64,000 nucleotides of DNA from Mycobacterium sp. ITM-2016-00317 (GTDB taxonomy: Bacteria; Actinomycetota; Actinomycetes; Mycobacteriales; Mycobacteriaceae), in the NCBI RefSeq assembly GCF_002968295.1, contig NZ_CP134399.1, positions 5,394,001 to 5,458,000 of the forward strand, in the 5' to 3' direction. Made by a program: the position numbers and the translations under genes. Numbering within the stretch: position 1 is the first letter of the stretch; every line of letters starts with the position of its first letter. This document shows, piece by piece, positions 62,443-64,000 of the stretch. The notes under the pieces are model-generated. The model worked only from the letters and a program-made list of their open reading frames with translations, searched no databases and was not told where the DNA came from.

Positions 62443-64000
62443 CTAACCGTCGATGCGGCGTGCGCCGAGTTCGTTCTGCAGCAGTTCCAGCGCGGCTTCT
62501 TCGGGGTCGCGGCGTGGCGCGGCGGGATCGTGACTGCCGGCCTCGGCCAGCATGCTCTCCTCGTCGTCGACGTCCGGTGGCGGAGGCTCGGCCGGGGCGC
62601 GCTGCGGCGGCTGGGCGCCGCGGCGGGCGCAGCACCGGCCTCGCACACGACCTTCCAGTTGACCCCGAGCGCATCCTTGAGCGCTTCGCGGATCACGTCG
62701 GCGTTGCGCTGCTCGCTCAATCTGCGGGCCAGCGGGGCCGATTCGTGACTCAGGATCAGGGTGTCGCCCTCGACGGCACGCACGATCGCACCGGCGAGCA
62801 TCACCTCGGTGGTGCGGCTGCGCTCGCGCACCTTCTCCCGCACCGTGGTCCACATGCTGCGGACCGCTGCCGCACCGGGTTCGCCCGCGGCCACCGCCGC
62901 GGCCGGGGTGGCAGGCGGGGCCTGCACGGCGGGCGCGGCGGGAGGCTGCACCGGCGGCGGTGAGACAGGCTCGGGTGCAGCGCGTTCCGGGGCCGGGGCG
63001 GGCGGCTCAGGCGCGACGGGGGCCGCCACCGCCACCGGCGCCGGGGCGGGCGGCTCGGGTGCGGGCGTCGACACAGGAGGCGGCGTCGGCACAGGCGGCG
63101 GAGTCGGCGTCGGCGCAGGTGGGGTCGGCGCGGGCGGCGGGGCCGGGGCGGCCTCGGGCGGTGTCGACGCGGCCTCGCTCCTGCGGACGAACTGCTTGCG
63201 CGGTGCGGCCGGCGCCGCCGGGGCGATCTCGTCGCCGGCCGGGATCGAGATGTCCAGCCGGGTCTCGATGCGCTCGACGCGCTGCAGCAGCGCGGCCTCG
63301 GTGTCGCTCGCCGACGGCAGCAGCAGCCGGGCGCACACCACCTCGAGCAGCAGTCGTGGCGCCGTCGCCCCGCGCATCTCCCCCAGGCCGGCGTGCACGA
63401 CCTCGGCGTAACGGGTCAGCGTCGCGGTGCCGAGCCGGGCCGCCTGTTCCCGCATCCGTTCAAGCACGTCCTCGGGACCGTCGACCACACCCCGGGCCGC
63501 CGCGTCGGGCACGGCCTGCAGCACGATCAGATCCCGGAACCGCTCCAGCAGGTCGGTGGCGAAGCGCCGTGGATCGTGGCCGGCGTCGACGACGCCTTCC
63601 ACCGCGCCGAACAGCGCGGCCGAGTCGTTGGCCGCCAGCGCGTCGATCGCGTCGTCGATCAGTGCGACGTCAGTGGCGCCGAGCAGCGACAGCGCCCGCT
63701 GGTAGGCGACGTGGCTGGTGCCCTCGGCGTCGGTGTGTGCGCCTGCCAGCAGCTGGTCGAGCACGCTGAGCGTGTCACGCGGCGAGCCGCCGCCGGCGCG
63801 GATGACCAGCGGGTACACCGCGTCGTCGACCTTGACGTTCTCCGAGGCGACGATCTTCTCGATCAGCGAGCGCATGGTGCGCGGCGCCAGCAGCCGGAAC
63901 GGATAGTGGTGGGTGCGCGACCGGATGGTGGGCAGCACCTTCTCCGGCTCGGTGGTGGCGAACACGAAGATCAGATGCTCGGGCGGCTCTTCGACGATCT
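62443..64000 (-). pseudogene. dnaX: DNA polymerase III gamma/tau subunit (partial, frame broken by one missing base)
   Basis: The C-terminal two thirds of DnaX, the clamp-loader ATPase; the N-terminus lies beyond the right edge. Visible are LIFVFATTEPEKVLPTIRSR, HHYPFRLLAPRTM and RAGGGSPRDTLSVLDQLLAG of the AAA+ module. Domain III follows, then a long Pro/Ala linker and a tau-like C-terminal domain (SMWTTVREKVRERSRTTEVM). After AAP the frame breaks; the other frame gives QPPQRAPAEPPPPDVDDEE and ends LQNELGARRIDG. One extra C (GGG at 62613-62615 on the plus strand) restores it. The gene is essential, so a base-call error is likely. Confidence 0.92.

Noticed and set aside
62355..63965. Programmed frameshift in dnaX, as in E. 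coli
   Set aside because: No A-rich slippery sequence is present, and five other genes break in the same way at G/C runs, so a sequence error is the simpler explanation.

Overview
The window is high-GC actinobacterial DNA. Its gene order follows, nearly gene for gene, the block that Mycobacterium tuberculosis carries from the Rv3691/moxR2 region to dnaX (Rv3721c), with extra genes typical of fast-growing mycobacteria. Markers are a five-gene ergothioneine cluster, MurT/GatD, ask-asd, leuA with a Leu-codon leader, recR-ybaB, the zinc amidase of the Rv3717 type and dnaX. GTG starts, 1-4 bp gene overlaps and many leaderless promoters fit this. I call it a rapidly growing Mycobacterium (Mycolicibacterium); the species cannot be named from this window. 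No tRNA, rRNA, CRISPR array, transposase or phage gene was seen, and no gene-free stretch exceeds about 300 bases.

Layout. 1-4.4 kb: MoxR ATPase, DUF58, SpoIIM-like and RDD membrane proteins. 4.4-9.7 kb: carotenoid oxygenase, a divergent GntR regulator with a 32-bp palindrome between them, an NCS1 permease and two PadR regulators. 9.8-20.6 kb: aldo/keto reductase, prfC, an XRE regulator/SDR pair, glycerol kinase, two methyltransferases, a glutamate-cysteine-ligase-like protein and a PrsW-like protease. 20.6-31.1 kb: a dicarboxylate symporter, then a same-strand oxidative-stress block of catalase, Ohr, an exported PknH-sensor-like protein and egtA-B-C-D-E. 31.1-38.1 kb: MarR/NmrA pair, dihydroxyacetone kinase, DUF4185, asd, ask and a nitroreductase. 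38.1-45.8 kb: a nitrogen operon of amt, a GMAS-like glutamine synthetase, three split glutamate-synthase-type subunits (MgsA/B/C-like), an FAD oxidoreductase and an XRE-cupin regulator, behind two GlnR-like boxes. 45.8-51.2 kb: leuA with an attenuator, and a large NAD-glutamate dehydrogenase. 51.3-64 kb: small membrane protein, methyltransferase/AraC pair, DnaQ-like exonuclease, murT-gatD, a nuclease-like protein, recR-ybaB, cell-wall amidase, SRPBCC protein, an FAD oxidase/cyclopropane-synthase pair and dnaX, cut by the window edge.

Six genes (egtA, the nitroreductase, the FAD oxidoreductase of the nitrogen operon, leuA, the amidase and dnaX) have a broken reading frame. In each case adding one base to a short G or C run restores the family sequence. 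Because leuA and dnaX would hardly be lost, this looks like systematic homopolymer undercalling, not six real pseudogenes. The most interesting biology is the nitrogen operon at 38.1-45.8 kb, which resembles an N-methylglutamate-type amine assimilation route with a single-subunit oxidoreductase. The leuA leader and several palindromic operators are the clearest regulatory elements.
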